DNA from: Lachnospiraceae bacterium
GTDB lineage: Bacteria; Bacillota; Clostridia; Lachnospirales; Lachnospiraceae
Assembly (NCBI GenBank): GCA_026169045.1
Contig: JAPFDH010000083.1
Location: 1 to 64,000 of the forward strand
DNA: 64,000 nt
Reading direction: 5' to 3'
A program made the position numbers and the translations under genes. Below, piece after piece: positions 27,328-33,823 of the stretch. The first letter of the stretch is position 1; every line of letters starts with the position of its first letter. A model generated the notes under the pieces. The model worked only from the letters and a program-made list of their open reading frames with translations, made no database searches and was not told where the DNA came from.

Positions 27328-28512
27328 ATGAGAGATAAAATAAATGCTGAAGGGATTTTGCTTCGTATGGAACGTCTCAGACAGAAAAAAGAACAAAAAG
27401 AGATTTGTACGGGGATTTGTTCCGTCAGTACATTGTCAAAGATAGAGAACGGTAAACAAAAAGCAGATCCTGTGATGCTAAAAAAGCTATATCAGGAACT
27501 GGGAATTTCTTATCTGTCAGATGAAACAGAGATCAATCGTATTCAGAACAGGATGAAACGTTTTTTTGAAGAATTTCAATACCAGAAAGAGCAGAGAGCA
27601 TTTTACGAATTGAAAAAAGAAGAGGAAAAGATACGAAACAGTCCTCTTCTGGCTGATTGGATGGTAATCTGTGCCCTTGTGGAGAGAACGGGATTGGATG
27701 TCTTAAAAGAGTGTCAGAACTTTCTGAGCCGAAACCAATTGGGATGGTATTTTCTGGCGCTTAGTGAAGAAATGGGGGAGAATGCGATAGAGTTTGGAGA
27801 AGAGGCGGCAAGAATTCTTCAAAATAGTTTTTCTCAGGTAATGCTAATTCATATATTGTATGTCAAAGGAAGATACAGACAGGTATTGGAATGGGCGGAT
27901 AAAGCGGTTGTGCAGGCCTTGGAGGAAGGAAACTTGTGGGCTTTGGCGGAGTGTTATAATATGAAAGGAACGGTTTATGCTTGTTTTAATATGGAAGACC
28001 TGATGCTGAAAGAATATGAGAGGGCAGCACATCTTTTGGAAGAAAGCCGTTGGGTAGAAAATTTGAGAAATATTTATTATAACATTGGAGCTACTTATCT
28101 GGGAATGGAGCAATATCAACAGGCAGAGTGGTATTTAAAGCGAGCCGAAGTCAGAAATAATTTTATGCTTTATCATAAGTTTGCATTGCTGTATTGCCGT
28201 ACAGGACAGAAAAAGAAGGCAAGAGAAGCCTGGGAACGGATGAAAATTGCTGAGATCGATGGAATGCTGGAAGAGTTAAAAAATCCGATTTTGGAAATTA
28301 CGCGTATGGAACTGGAGGGGGAAACGGAAAAAGAGGCTTATGTTGTTCAATTGGAAGCACTGATGAAAACATTTTATGAAAGAAAAATGTTTGGTTATAT
28401 GATGTTTTTTCACAATCAGCTGCAGAATCAATATAAAACCAGAAGAATGTATCGCAAAGCATATTTGCTGGAACAGCTATTTTCTGATTTGCAGAGAAAA
28501 ACGAACCTTTAA
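27328..28512 (+). CDS. XRE-TPR regulator of RRNPP-like architecture
   Basis: A 394-residue cytoplasmic protein. The first 65 residues are a divergent XRE helix-turn-helix (EGILLRMERLRQKKEQKEI then SVSTLSKIENGKQKADPVML). The remainder is helical with TPR-like repeats, clearest near residues 190-310 (LWALAECYNMKGTVYACF, NIYYNIGATYLGMEQYQQAE). This is the plan of peptide-pheromone receptors such as PlcR, Rgg and PrgX. AAAGGA lies six bases before the ATG. It is followed 38 bases later by a 29-codon ORF, a terminator and a pair of ABC exporters, so it may sense an exported peptide; that is inference. The gene is intact, of normal size and on the same strand as the exporters. Confidence 0.85.
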   Translation: MRDKINAEGILLRMERLRQKKEQKEICTGICSVSTLSKIENGKQKADPVMLKKLYQELGISYLSDETEINRIQNRMKRFFEEFQYQKEQRAFYELKKEEEKIRNSPLLADWMVICALVERTGLDVLKECQNFLSRNQLGWYFLALSEEMGENAIEFGEEAARILQNSFSQVMLIHILYVKGRYRQVLEWADKAVVQALEEGNLWALAECYNMKGTVYACFNMEDLMLKEYERAAHLLEESRWVENLRNIYYNIGATYLGMEQYQQAEWYLKRAEVRNNFMLYHKFALLYCRTGQKKKAREAWERMKIAEIDGMLEELKNPILEITRMELEGETEKEAYVVQLEALMKTFYERKMFGYMMFFHNQLQNQYKTRRMYRKAYLLEQLFSDLQRKTNL

Positions 28513-28550
28513 TTATATAAAATGTATCGCAATTTCGCAAAAAAGAGGAA

Positions 28551-28640
28551 ATGAAATTACTGAGAAACCATGGTATGATGAATGCACTGACAGAAAGCAG
28601 TGCAGAAATGGGGCAGATTATCATGGCGGACAGAAAATAG
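28551..28640 (+). CDS. Candidate 29-residue peptide after the XRE-TPR regulator
   Basis: A short frame starting MKLLRNHGMMNALTESSAEM and ending MADRK before TAG. AGAGG lies only two bases from the ATG, an unusually short spacing. A ten-codon frame (28522-28554, starting MYRNFAKKRK) overlaps its start as ATGA, which would allow coupling. The peptide is Met-rich and lacks a hydrophobic signal segment, so it is not a classic Sec-exported pheromone. It sits between an RRNPP-like regulator and two ABC exporters, the place of a pheromone or peptide substrate. It may equally be chance. Confidence 0.35.
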   Translation: MKLLRNHGMMNALTESSAEMGQIIMADRK

Positions 28641-28652
28641 TAAGGCTGTCAG

Positions 28653-28699
28653 CCGGATTGGGCACATGATATCACTGTGTCCGATCCGGTTGTTTTTTT
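28653..28699 (+). terminator. Strong terminator closing the regulator-peptide unit
   Basis: CCGGATTGGGCACA pairs with TGTGTCCGATCCGG (14 bp, two G-U) with a nine-base loop, followed by TTG and seven T. It separates the regulator and peptide from the exporters. These need read-through or their own promoter, which I do not see clearly in the 50 bases left. Confidence 0.88.
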
Positions 28700-28748
28700 G
28701 TGCTGTCAGGAAAGAACAAACGTATCAATTGGATGGAAGGAGAATGGC

Positions 28749-30536
28749 ATGGAGGCAATCGGGTATCTGATAAGAAAAATAATTAAATATGATAAAGTTA
28801 TGCTGTTTATGATTTTTATTTATACAGTGGTTTCTGCGATTTATCCATTTATATGGGTATTGGTACCGTCAAGAATTTTGGGAACAGCGGGCGAACGAGA
28901 AATGGAATATCTGCTCATACTTCTTTTGGAAGCAGGAGCGGTAGCTGTGACAGCCAGTTTTTTGATGGCATTTTTAAATGGAAATTATCGGATGAGAATG
29001 AATCATGTCAGGTATTATCTGATTCGCGATCTGATGCGGTATAGTTTGGAAATGCCCTATGAAAATACATTGGATGCGAAGAAATTAGATGATATTCAGC
29101 TGGCCAATGATTCTGTAACCAATCCACAAAGCGGAGCAGGGGGAATTATCCTTACCATGATGCAGCTGTGGGGGGAACTGCTTTCGGTTATAGGGTTTAT
29201 AGGATTGCTTTCGATTTTATCCTGGCAAGTGATGATTGTCCTGCTTTTTCTTGTCATACTGACATTTTTTCTGGGAGAAAAGTCTTCTCGCTATGAGTAT
29301 CAGCTATGGGAAAAAAATCTGCCCATTTATCGGAAAAGAAAAGTATTGTTCCAATATAGCTTTGATCCGGAAAAACAAAAGGATATCCGCTCCTATGGAT
29401 TAGCCGGTCTTTTGGAAGGCTATATACAGAATTACAGAGAAGACAGTATGATTCTTATTGAGGCGGCCAGAAAAAAATCATTTGAAATGGAGGCGGGAAT
29501 AGCCATTTTGGATTTTTTAAGAGATGGATTTTTGTATGGATGGCTGATTGTTCAATTTATTTCCGGAAAGATGGATATATCCCAGTTTTATCTTTATACT
29601 TCTGGTGTGATTTCTTTTGTGATGTTAGCACAAAAGACAATGATGGATTTGGCAAAAATAAAAAAAGAAAGTGCCGAATTTAGCAATTATCAAAGGGTAA
29701 TGAAGGATAAAAAGAAACAGGAGAATGGGGAACATAGAAAAATGATAGGAATCAGAGAACAAAAGGAAAAAGGAACGATTTGTTTTCGTGATGTCTGTTT
29801 TTCTTATCCGGGAAGCGAAAAAATGGTATTGGACCATATCAATTTGACCATATGTTCCGGTGAAAAACTGGCATTGGTGGGAGAAAATGGTTCTGGAAAA
29901 AGTACATTGATTAAGTTGTTATGTCGCCTTTATCGTCCTTCCCATGGAACGATTACTGTAAATGGGATCGATATTTGGGATTGGGATGAAGAGGAGTATA
30001 TGAAATACATAAGTACCGTGTTTCAGGATGCTATGATATTTCCTTTTTCCTTGAAGGAAAATGTGTGTTTTGGCAGAGAAGAGGAAATGGTATGGGAACA
30101 GGTGTTAAAGCAGTCCGGTCTGGATGAAGTGATATCCCGGTTAAAGTATGGAACAAAGACCTCTATGCTACGTATTTTAGATGATGAAGGTGTGGATCTT
30201 TCAGGAGGAGAGAGACAGAAGCTGTTTTTGGCGAGAGCTCTGTACAGAAGCGAGAGTAAGATATTAATTTTGGATGAACCGACCGCAGCACTGGATTCTT
30301 TGGCGGAACGGCAGCTGTATGAACAATATGGGAACATGACAAAAGGAAAAACAAGTATTTTTGTTTCCCATCGGTTGGCCAGCACAAAGTTTTGTGATCA
30401 TATTGCGCTTTTACATAATGGGAGCATTTTGGAATATGGAACCCATGAGGAATTACTATCAGGAAATGGAATGTATCAAACGATTTACGAGATACAGGCA
30501 AAGTATTACAGAGAAAAAAAGAAGGAGACTATATGA
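28749..30536 (+). CDS. ABC exporter with fused membrane and ATPase domains (first of pair)
   Basis: A 595-residue half-exporter. Membrane helices lie within residues 1-320, and the ATPase domain is from about 355. It has Walker A VGENGSGKST near 383, a proper signature VDLSGGERQ near 485 and Walker B ILILDEPTAALD near 510. AAGGAG lies six bases before the ATG; an upstream frame from 28677 lies in the terminator. Its TGA overlaps the next gene's ATG by four bases (ATGA), so the two probably form a heterodimer. Position after an XRE-TPR regulator suggests export of a peptide or self-made toxin. No peptidase C39 domain is present, so leader cleavage would need another enzyme. Confidence 0.92.
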   Translation: MEAIGYLIRKIIKYDKVMLFMIFIYTVVSAIYPFIWVLVPSRILGTAGEREMEYLLILLLEAGAVAVTASFLMAFLNGNYRMRMNHVRYYLIRDLMRYSLEMPYENTLDAKKLDDIQLANDSVTNPQSGAGGIILTMMQLWGELLSVIGFIGLLSILSWQVMIVLLFLVILTFFLGEKSSRYEYQLWEKNLPIYRKRKVLFQYSFDPEKQKDIRSYGLAGLLEGYIQNYREDSMILIEAARKKSFEMEAGIAILDFLRDGFLYGWLIVQFISGKMDISQFYLYTSGVISFVMLAQKTMMDLAKIKKESAEFSNYQRVMKDKKKQENGEHRKMIGIREQKEKGTICFRDVCFSYPGSEKMVLDHINLTICSGEKLALVGENGSGKSTLIKLLCRLYRPSHGTITVNGIDIWDWDEEEYMKYISTVFQDAMIFPFSLKENVCFGREEEMVWEQVLKQSGLDEVISRLKYGTKTSMLRILDDEGVDLSGGERQKLFLARALYRSESKILILDEPTAALDSLAERQLYEQYGNMTKGKTSIFVSHRLASTKFCDHIALLHNGSILEYGTHEELLSGNGMYQTIYEIQAKYYREKKKETI

Positions 30537-32332
30537 ACCATTGGAAGCAGATGTGGTATTGGATTGAGAAAAAAGAAACGGCATTGATTATCTGGATAAT
30601 AGTTTCCTGCCTGGTGACAGGAATCACACCGGTATTTGGAATTATAATGCCGAAAATTATGCTGGATGAACTTTTGGGAGAAAAAAATGAAAGAAAACTG
30701 ATGGGAATGGTCGTTGTTTTGGCATTGGGAACATTGGTTTGTGCATTGGGAAAAGCGTTGTGTAAGAAAAAAACATCAAATCTGATGGAACAGTTTACCA
30801 TGAAAATGGAAGAGGAAATAGGAAAAAAACCAGTTCATATCCCCCTCTCTGTCAGTGAAAAAAAGTCCAGTATGGATTTATACGAGAGGGGAAAATATGG
30901 ATTACATGCATTGGAAGACTGGAACGTCAGTATACAGAAAATAGGTGGAGGAACCGTAACGTGTATTAGTTCCGGCGTTATTATTTTATCCAATCAGTGG
31001 TATCTGCTGTTCCTTTTGTTGGCAGTCAATGTATTCATGATACCATTTATGAAGAAGATGAAAGATCTGGAAGTGGATAATGCCAACAGAAGTGTTCCGG
31101 AAAATAGAGAGTTTCAATATTATTGTTCCATTGCCTGTGATTTTCGTTATACGAAAGATTTAAAAATGTCTGGTGGAATTTCGTTTATGATGAAACGGGC
31201 TGAAGACAATATGAACCGAATATTAAAAATGAATCATGTATATTTTACAAAAGTTGGATATTGCCAAGGAGCCATCGCTGCTGTGACGGAATTGGAAACG
31301 GCCATATTATTTGTTATACTGGGAATATTGCTTTATGCCGGAGGAATCAGTGTGGGAATGTTTACCATGCTCTATAATGCGTGCCGACAGTTTGGGCAGA
31401 CATGGAATGGAATGATGACAGCAGGAAACCAAATGATTACCGATGGTATTTTACTGCAGCCCCTTATGGAATATTTGAATATGGAAGAGGAAGAAGAGGA
31501 AACAAAAGTAACAGAAGAAGTGAAAGTATGTATGGATCAGGCTCATAAAGGAATTTTGGAATGGGAATTTCGGGATGTGACATTTTCTTATCCGGGATCA
31601 GAAAAGACAAGTTTAAATCATTGTGATTTTCAAATTCATACAGGTGAAACCATTGCTTTAGTGGGAAAAAATGGAGCAGGGAAATCAACAATCGTAAAAT
31701 TAATGTGCCGGTTTTATGAACCGCAAATGGGACAAATTCTATTAAATGGAGTGGATATTCGAAGCATTCCAAGAAAAGAATACAGAATGATTATTTCTCC
31801 CACCTTTCAGGATTTTCAGCTGTTGCCTTTTTCCATTGAAGAAAATATTTTATGTAAATGCCAAAAAGAGATTACAAAGGAAGAAAAAGAGAGGATGGAA
31901 GGAAAAGCGAGGCATTTGGATTTTTTCAGATGGGCAGATGCGTTGCCGGAGAAATTTTCCACTTACTTATCGAAGAATTTAACAGAGAATGGCGTGCTTC
32001 CATCGGGCGGGCTGGCACAGAAGATTGCGTTGGCTCGCTCTGTATGTCATAACGGAGGGATGATGATTATGGACGAACCCACGGCTGCTCTGGATCCGAG
32101 AAGTGAAGAAGATATTTTTACACAGATGGGTGAAATTGCAAGAAATCGTACCAGCCTGTTTATTTCCCATCGTTTATCCAGTACCAGGCTGGCAGATCGT
32201 ATTTTGGTAATGGAAAATGGGAAAATTGCGGAGAATGGCAGCCATGACTATTTAATGGAAAAGGCAGGGATATATTGGGAATTGTATGAGGTACAGGCAT
32301 CCGCATACGGCTCGTTGTCTACGCGTAAATAG
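30533..32332 (+). CDS. ABC exporter with fused membrane and ATPase domains (second of pair)
   Basis: A 599-residue partner of the preceding exporter. Membrane helices lie in residues 15-300, followed by an acidic linker (EEEEEE near 315). It has Walker A VGKNGAGKST near 378 and Walker B MMIMDEPTAALD near 512. The signature reads LPSGGLAQKIALARS, instead of LSGGQ, with the partner having a normal signature. Degenerate and consensus ATP sites in one pair are typical of asymmetric heterodimeric exporters. The start overlaps the previous stop; GAAGGAG lies upstream. A terminator and two 28-codon repeat ORFs follow. Confidence 0.92.
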   Translation: MNHWKQMWYWIEKKETALIIWIIVSCLVTGITPVFGIIMPKIMLDELLGEKNERKLMGMVVVLALGTLVCALGKALCKKKTSNLMEQFTMKMEEEIGKKPVHIPLSVSEKKSSMDLYERGKYGLHALEDWNVSIQKIGGGTVTCISSGVIILSNQWYLLFLLLAVNVFMIPFMKKMKDLEVDNANRSVPENREFQYYCSIACDFRYTKDLKMSGGISFMMKRAEDNMNRILKMNHVYFTKVGYCQGAIAAVTELETAILFVILGILLYAGGISVGMFTMLYNACRQFGQTWNGMMTAGNQMITDGILLQPLMEYLNMEEEEEETKVTEEVKVCMDQAHKGILEWEFRDVTFSYPGSEKTSLNHCDFQIHTGETIALVGKNGAGKSTIVKLMCRFYEPQMGQILLNGVDIRSIPRKEYRMIISPTFQDFQLLPFSIEENILCKCQKEITKEEKERMEGKARHLDFFRWADALPEKFSTYLSKNLTENGVLPSGGLAQKIALARSVCHNGGMMIMDEPTAALDPRSEEDIFTQMGEIARNRTSLFISHRLSSTRLADRILVMENGKIAENGSHDYLMEKAGIYWELYEVQASAYGSLSTRK

Positions 32333-32336
32333 AAAA

Positions 32337-32380
32337 GAAACCGTATCCCGGGGTGTGAACCAGGATACGATTTCTTCTTT
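32337..32380 (+). terminator. Terminator after the ABC exporter pair
   Basis: CCGTATCC and GGATACG form the stem with a 13-base loop, followed by a T-rich run (TTTCTTCTTT). The first repeat ORF begins directly after it. Confidence 0.65.
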
Positions 32381-32393
32381 AAAAGGGGGGTGT

Positions 32394-32480
32394 ATGAAAA
32401 AGTGATGTGTAATAGGCCTTCTGGCTTTTACAGTTATAAGGATACAAAAAAAGTGTGTATATTTTATGGCGGGTTTTTGA
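32394..32480 (+). CDS. Candidate 28-codon peptide with TGA codon 4 (copy 1)
   Basis: The frame reads MKK, TGA, CVIGLLAFTVIRIQKKCVYF, MAGF, TGA. A G-rich ribosome-site-like run (AAAAGGGGGG) ends three bases before the ATG. Codon 4 is TGA, normally a stop; other genes here use TGA to terminate. Downstream of the TGA the frame encodes a hydrophobic stretch and a Cys four residues before Met, like the ring of AgrD-type pheromones (C-x3-M). Copy 2 shares this frame, its length, the TGA and the MAGF end. Three of nine codon differences are synonymous. It may be a selenocysteine peptide, a stop-regulated leader or a decayed gene. Confidence 0.45.
32403..32405 (+). promoter_or_regulatory. In-frame TGA, conserved in both copies
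   Basis: TGA is codon 4 of the 28-codon frame at both loci (also 32628-32630). Its A overlaps an ATG of another frame (TGATG), giving an alternative reading of stop-restart. A small hairpin (AGGCC, four-base loop, GGCTT) lies eight bases downstream. Confidence 0.4.
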
Positions 32481-32558
32481 AGTTTATCTAAAAAAAGTCT
32501 TTCTATTTTTTAAAGGGAATCGAAAAAAAATATGAATAAGCAAGGGCATTTGACAAAA

Positions 32559-32598
32559 AAGGAAGGAACTCTTGATGGGGGGAGTTCCTTCCTTTTTT
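32559..32598 (+). terminator. Strong terminator between the two repeat copies
   Basis: AAGGAAGGAACTC and GAGTTCCTTCCTT flank a short loop, followed by a T run. Each repeat copy therefore follows a terminator, as if a terminator-peptide unit had been duplicated. Confidence 0.88.
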
Positions 32599-32606
32599 AC
32601 AAAAAT

Positions 32607-32707
32607 AAAAGGGGGTGTATGAAAAAGTGATGTGTAATAGGCCTTTTGGCTTTTACAGTTATAAATATAACAATAAAATGTGAGAAATATATGGCGGGAT
32701 TTTGAAG
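32607..32707 (+). repeat. Repeat copy 2 (contains short ORF with in-frame TGA)
   Basis: Matches 32381-32482 as described for copy 1. The diverged centre keeps the reading frame. Confidence 0.85.
32619..32705 (+). CDS. Candidate 28-codon peptide with TGA codon 4 (copy 2)
   Basis: The frame reads MKK, TGA, CVIGLLAFTVINITIKCEKY, MAGF, TGA. It has the same length as copy 1. It differs at nine codons, of which CTG/TTG, AAG/AAA and GGT/GGA are synonymous. The second Cys, the following Lys-rich/aromatic stretch and MAGF-stop are retained. Ribosome-site-like AAAAGGGGG precedes it. Translation past codon 4 would require recoding. The alternative frame (starting MCNRP) ends early in this copy, which argues against that frame. 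Confidence 0.45.
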
Positions 32708-32791
32708 GAATTGTGAAGAATGCCTACCTATTTGACGGTTCTTTTCCCCAATTATAATATGAATATGCTATGTAAAACAGATAGGGTTTAT

Positions 32792-32799
32792 GGTATACT
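32792..32799 (+). promoter_or_regulatory. Esterase promoter (extended -10)
   Basis: TGGTATACT with TATACT at 32794-32799 lies about 70 bases before the esterase start. A second possibility is TTGACG at 32732 with TATAAT at 32753, but its spacer is only 15 bases. Confidence 0.45.
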
Positions 32800-32867
32800 G
32801 AATTTGGAATGAAATTTCTGAAGTGGAAGTGAGAACCTACGGTGATTGCAGAAAGGAAAAGAAGGTT

Positions 32868-33800
32868 ATGGCGATTAATAAAGCGATGAGGGCAGCTCTT
32901 CGTTTTTTCTCTTACGGCGGTATTGAATTGAAATCGTCCAGGCGATTTGCTAATTTGAAAGCTGTGGATTTGAAACGTCCGCTGCGTAAAACCATTCATT
33001 ATTTTATCAATCATAATGATTACGATATCCCGATCCGTATTTTTATGCCCGAAGATGAAGTGATAAAATCGAAAAGCCGGGCGGGAAAGCGGCTTCCTAT
33101 GCTTCTCTTTTTTCATGGAGGAGGATGGGTAACAGAAAGTGTGGATACGTATGAAAGAGTCTGTGATATGATGGCGAAGAGTACGGGGCATATTGTGACA
33201 GCAGTGGATTATCGTCTGGCTCCGGAATTTCGTTTTCCCACACAATTATATGATTGCTATGAGGCTGCCAGGCGTATTTATAAGGATGACTTTTTGATCC
33301 ATGTAGATCCGGATGATATTACGATTATGGGAGATAGTGCCGGAGGAAATCTGGCAGCAGCTGTGTGCCTTTTGGCAAAAGAAAAAAAGGAGTTTATGCC
33401 GAGACGTCAGATTTTGATTTATCCGGCTACGAATAATGACTATACTGCCAAATCCCCATTTCCATCGGTGAAAGAAAATGGAACGGATTTTCTTTTGACA
33501 GCTCAAAAAATGGAGGATTACTTAAATTTGTATCAAAGTACACCGCAAGACAGACAAAATCCATTATTTGCCCCTATTTTGGCTGAAGATTTGACCGGGA
33601 TGCCGAAGACCTTGATTTTAACAGCTCAGTATGATCCGCTCAGAGATGAGGGGGAGGCATTCGGAAAGAAACTGAAAGAGGCTGGGAATGATGTGACCAT
33701 ATGTAGAATTCCCGATGCATTGCATGGATTTTTTGCATTGGGTATTAAACATTTATATGTACAAAAAAGTTTTGAAATAATCAATCGTTTTTTGCAATGA
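32868..33800 (+). CDS. Alpha/beta hydrolase, HSL-type esterase/lipase
   Basis: A 310-residue esterase of the hormone-sensitive-lipase family. It has the oxyanion motif FFHGGGW near residue 79, the nucleophile elbow GDSAGG near 156 and acid and His partners in QYDPLRDEG (near 255) and ALHGFF (near 286). The ATG with AAAGGA about ten bases upstream is used; an earlier ATG at 32823 lacks one. It is followed 23 bases later by a condensation-type acyltransferase, so one gene may make and the other cleave or transfer an ester. The natural substrate is unknown; no signal peptide is present. Confidence 0.9.
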   Translation: MAINKAMRAALRFFSYGGIELKSSRRFANLKAVDLKRPLRKTIHYFINHNDYDIPIRIFMPEDEVIKSKSRAGKRLPMLLFFHGGGWVTESVDTYERVCDMMAKSTGHIVTAVDYRLAPEFRFPTQLYDCYEAARRIYKDDFLIHVDPDDITIMGDSAGGNLAAAVCLLAKEKKEFMPRRQILIYPATNNDYTAKSPFPSVKENGTDFLLTAQKMEDYLNLYQSTPQDRQNPLFAPILAEDLTGMPKTLILTAQYDPLRDEGEAFGKKLKEAGNDVTICRIPDALHGFFALGIKHLYVQKSFEIINRFLQ

Positions 33801-33823
33801 GAGATAAATAAAGAGGTAAAAAA

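Larger units (their letters stand above)
32381..32482 (+). repeat. Repeat copy 1 (contains short ORF with in-frame TGA)
   Basis: About 100 bases are shared with 32607-32707. The first 58 bases are almost identical (one indel in a G run, one C/T). The middle is diverged but gap-free, and the last 18 bases are nearly identical again. Confidence 0.85.
32333..32867. other. Intergenic region with two short repeats, two terminators and the esterase promoter
   Basis: This region of 535 bases between the exporter pair and the esterase has no long gene. It holds, in order, the exporter terminator, repeat copy 1 (32381-32482), a strong second terminator (32559-32598), repeat copy 2 (32607-32707) and the esterase promoter. 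The repeats are described in separate entries. Confidence 0.7.

Noticed and set aside
32403-32430. A classic bacterial SECIS element after the TGA
   Set aside because: The hairpin AGGCC-loop-GGCTT is short, lies only 13 bases from the TGA to the loop, and has no G in the apical loop. Selenocysteine insertion cannot be claimed from structure.
32405-32490. Alternative coding frame starting MCNRP in the repeat copies
   Set aside because: In copy 2 this frame stops after 17 codons while copy 1 has 28, and the C/T difference changes Ser to Phe. The MKK frame explains conservation better.
32551-32580. A TTGACA -35 upstream of the repeat copy 2 terminator
   Set aside because: No -10 lies at 16-18 bases; the sequence there is the terminator stem.
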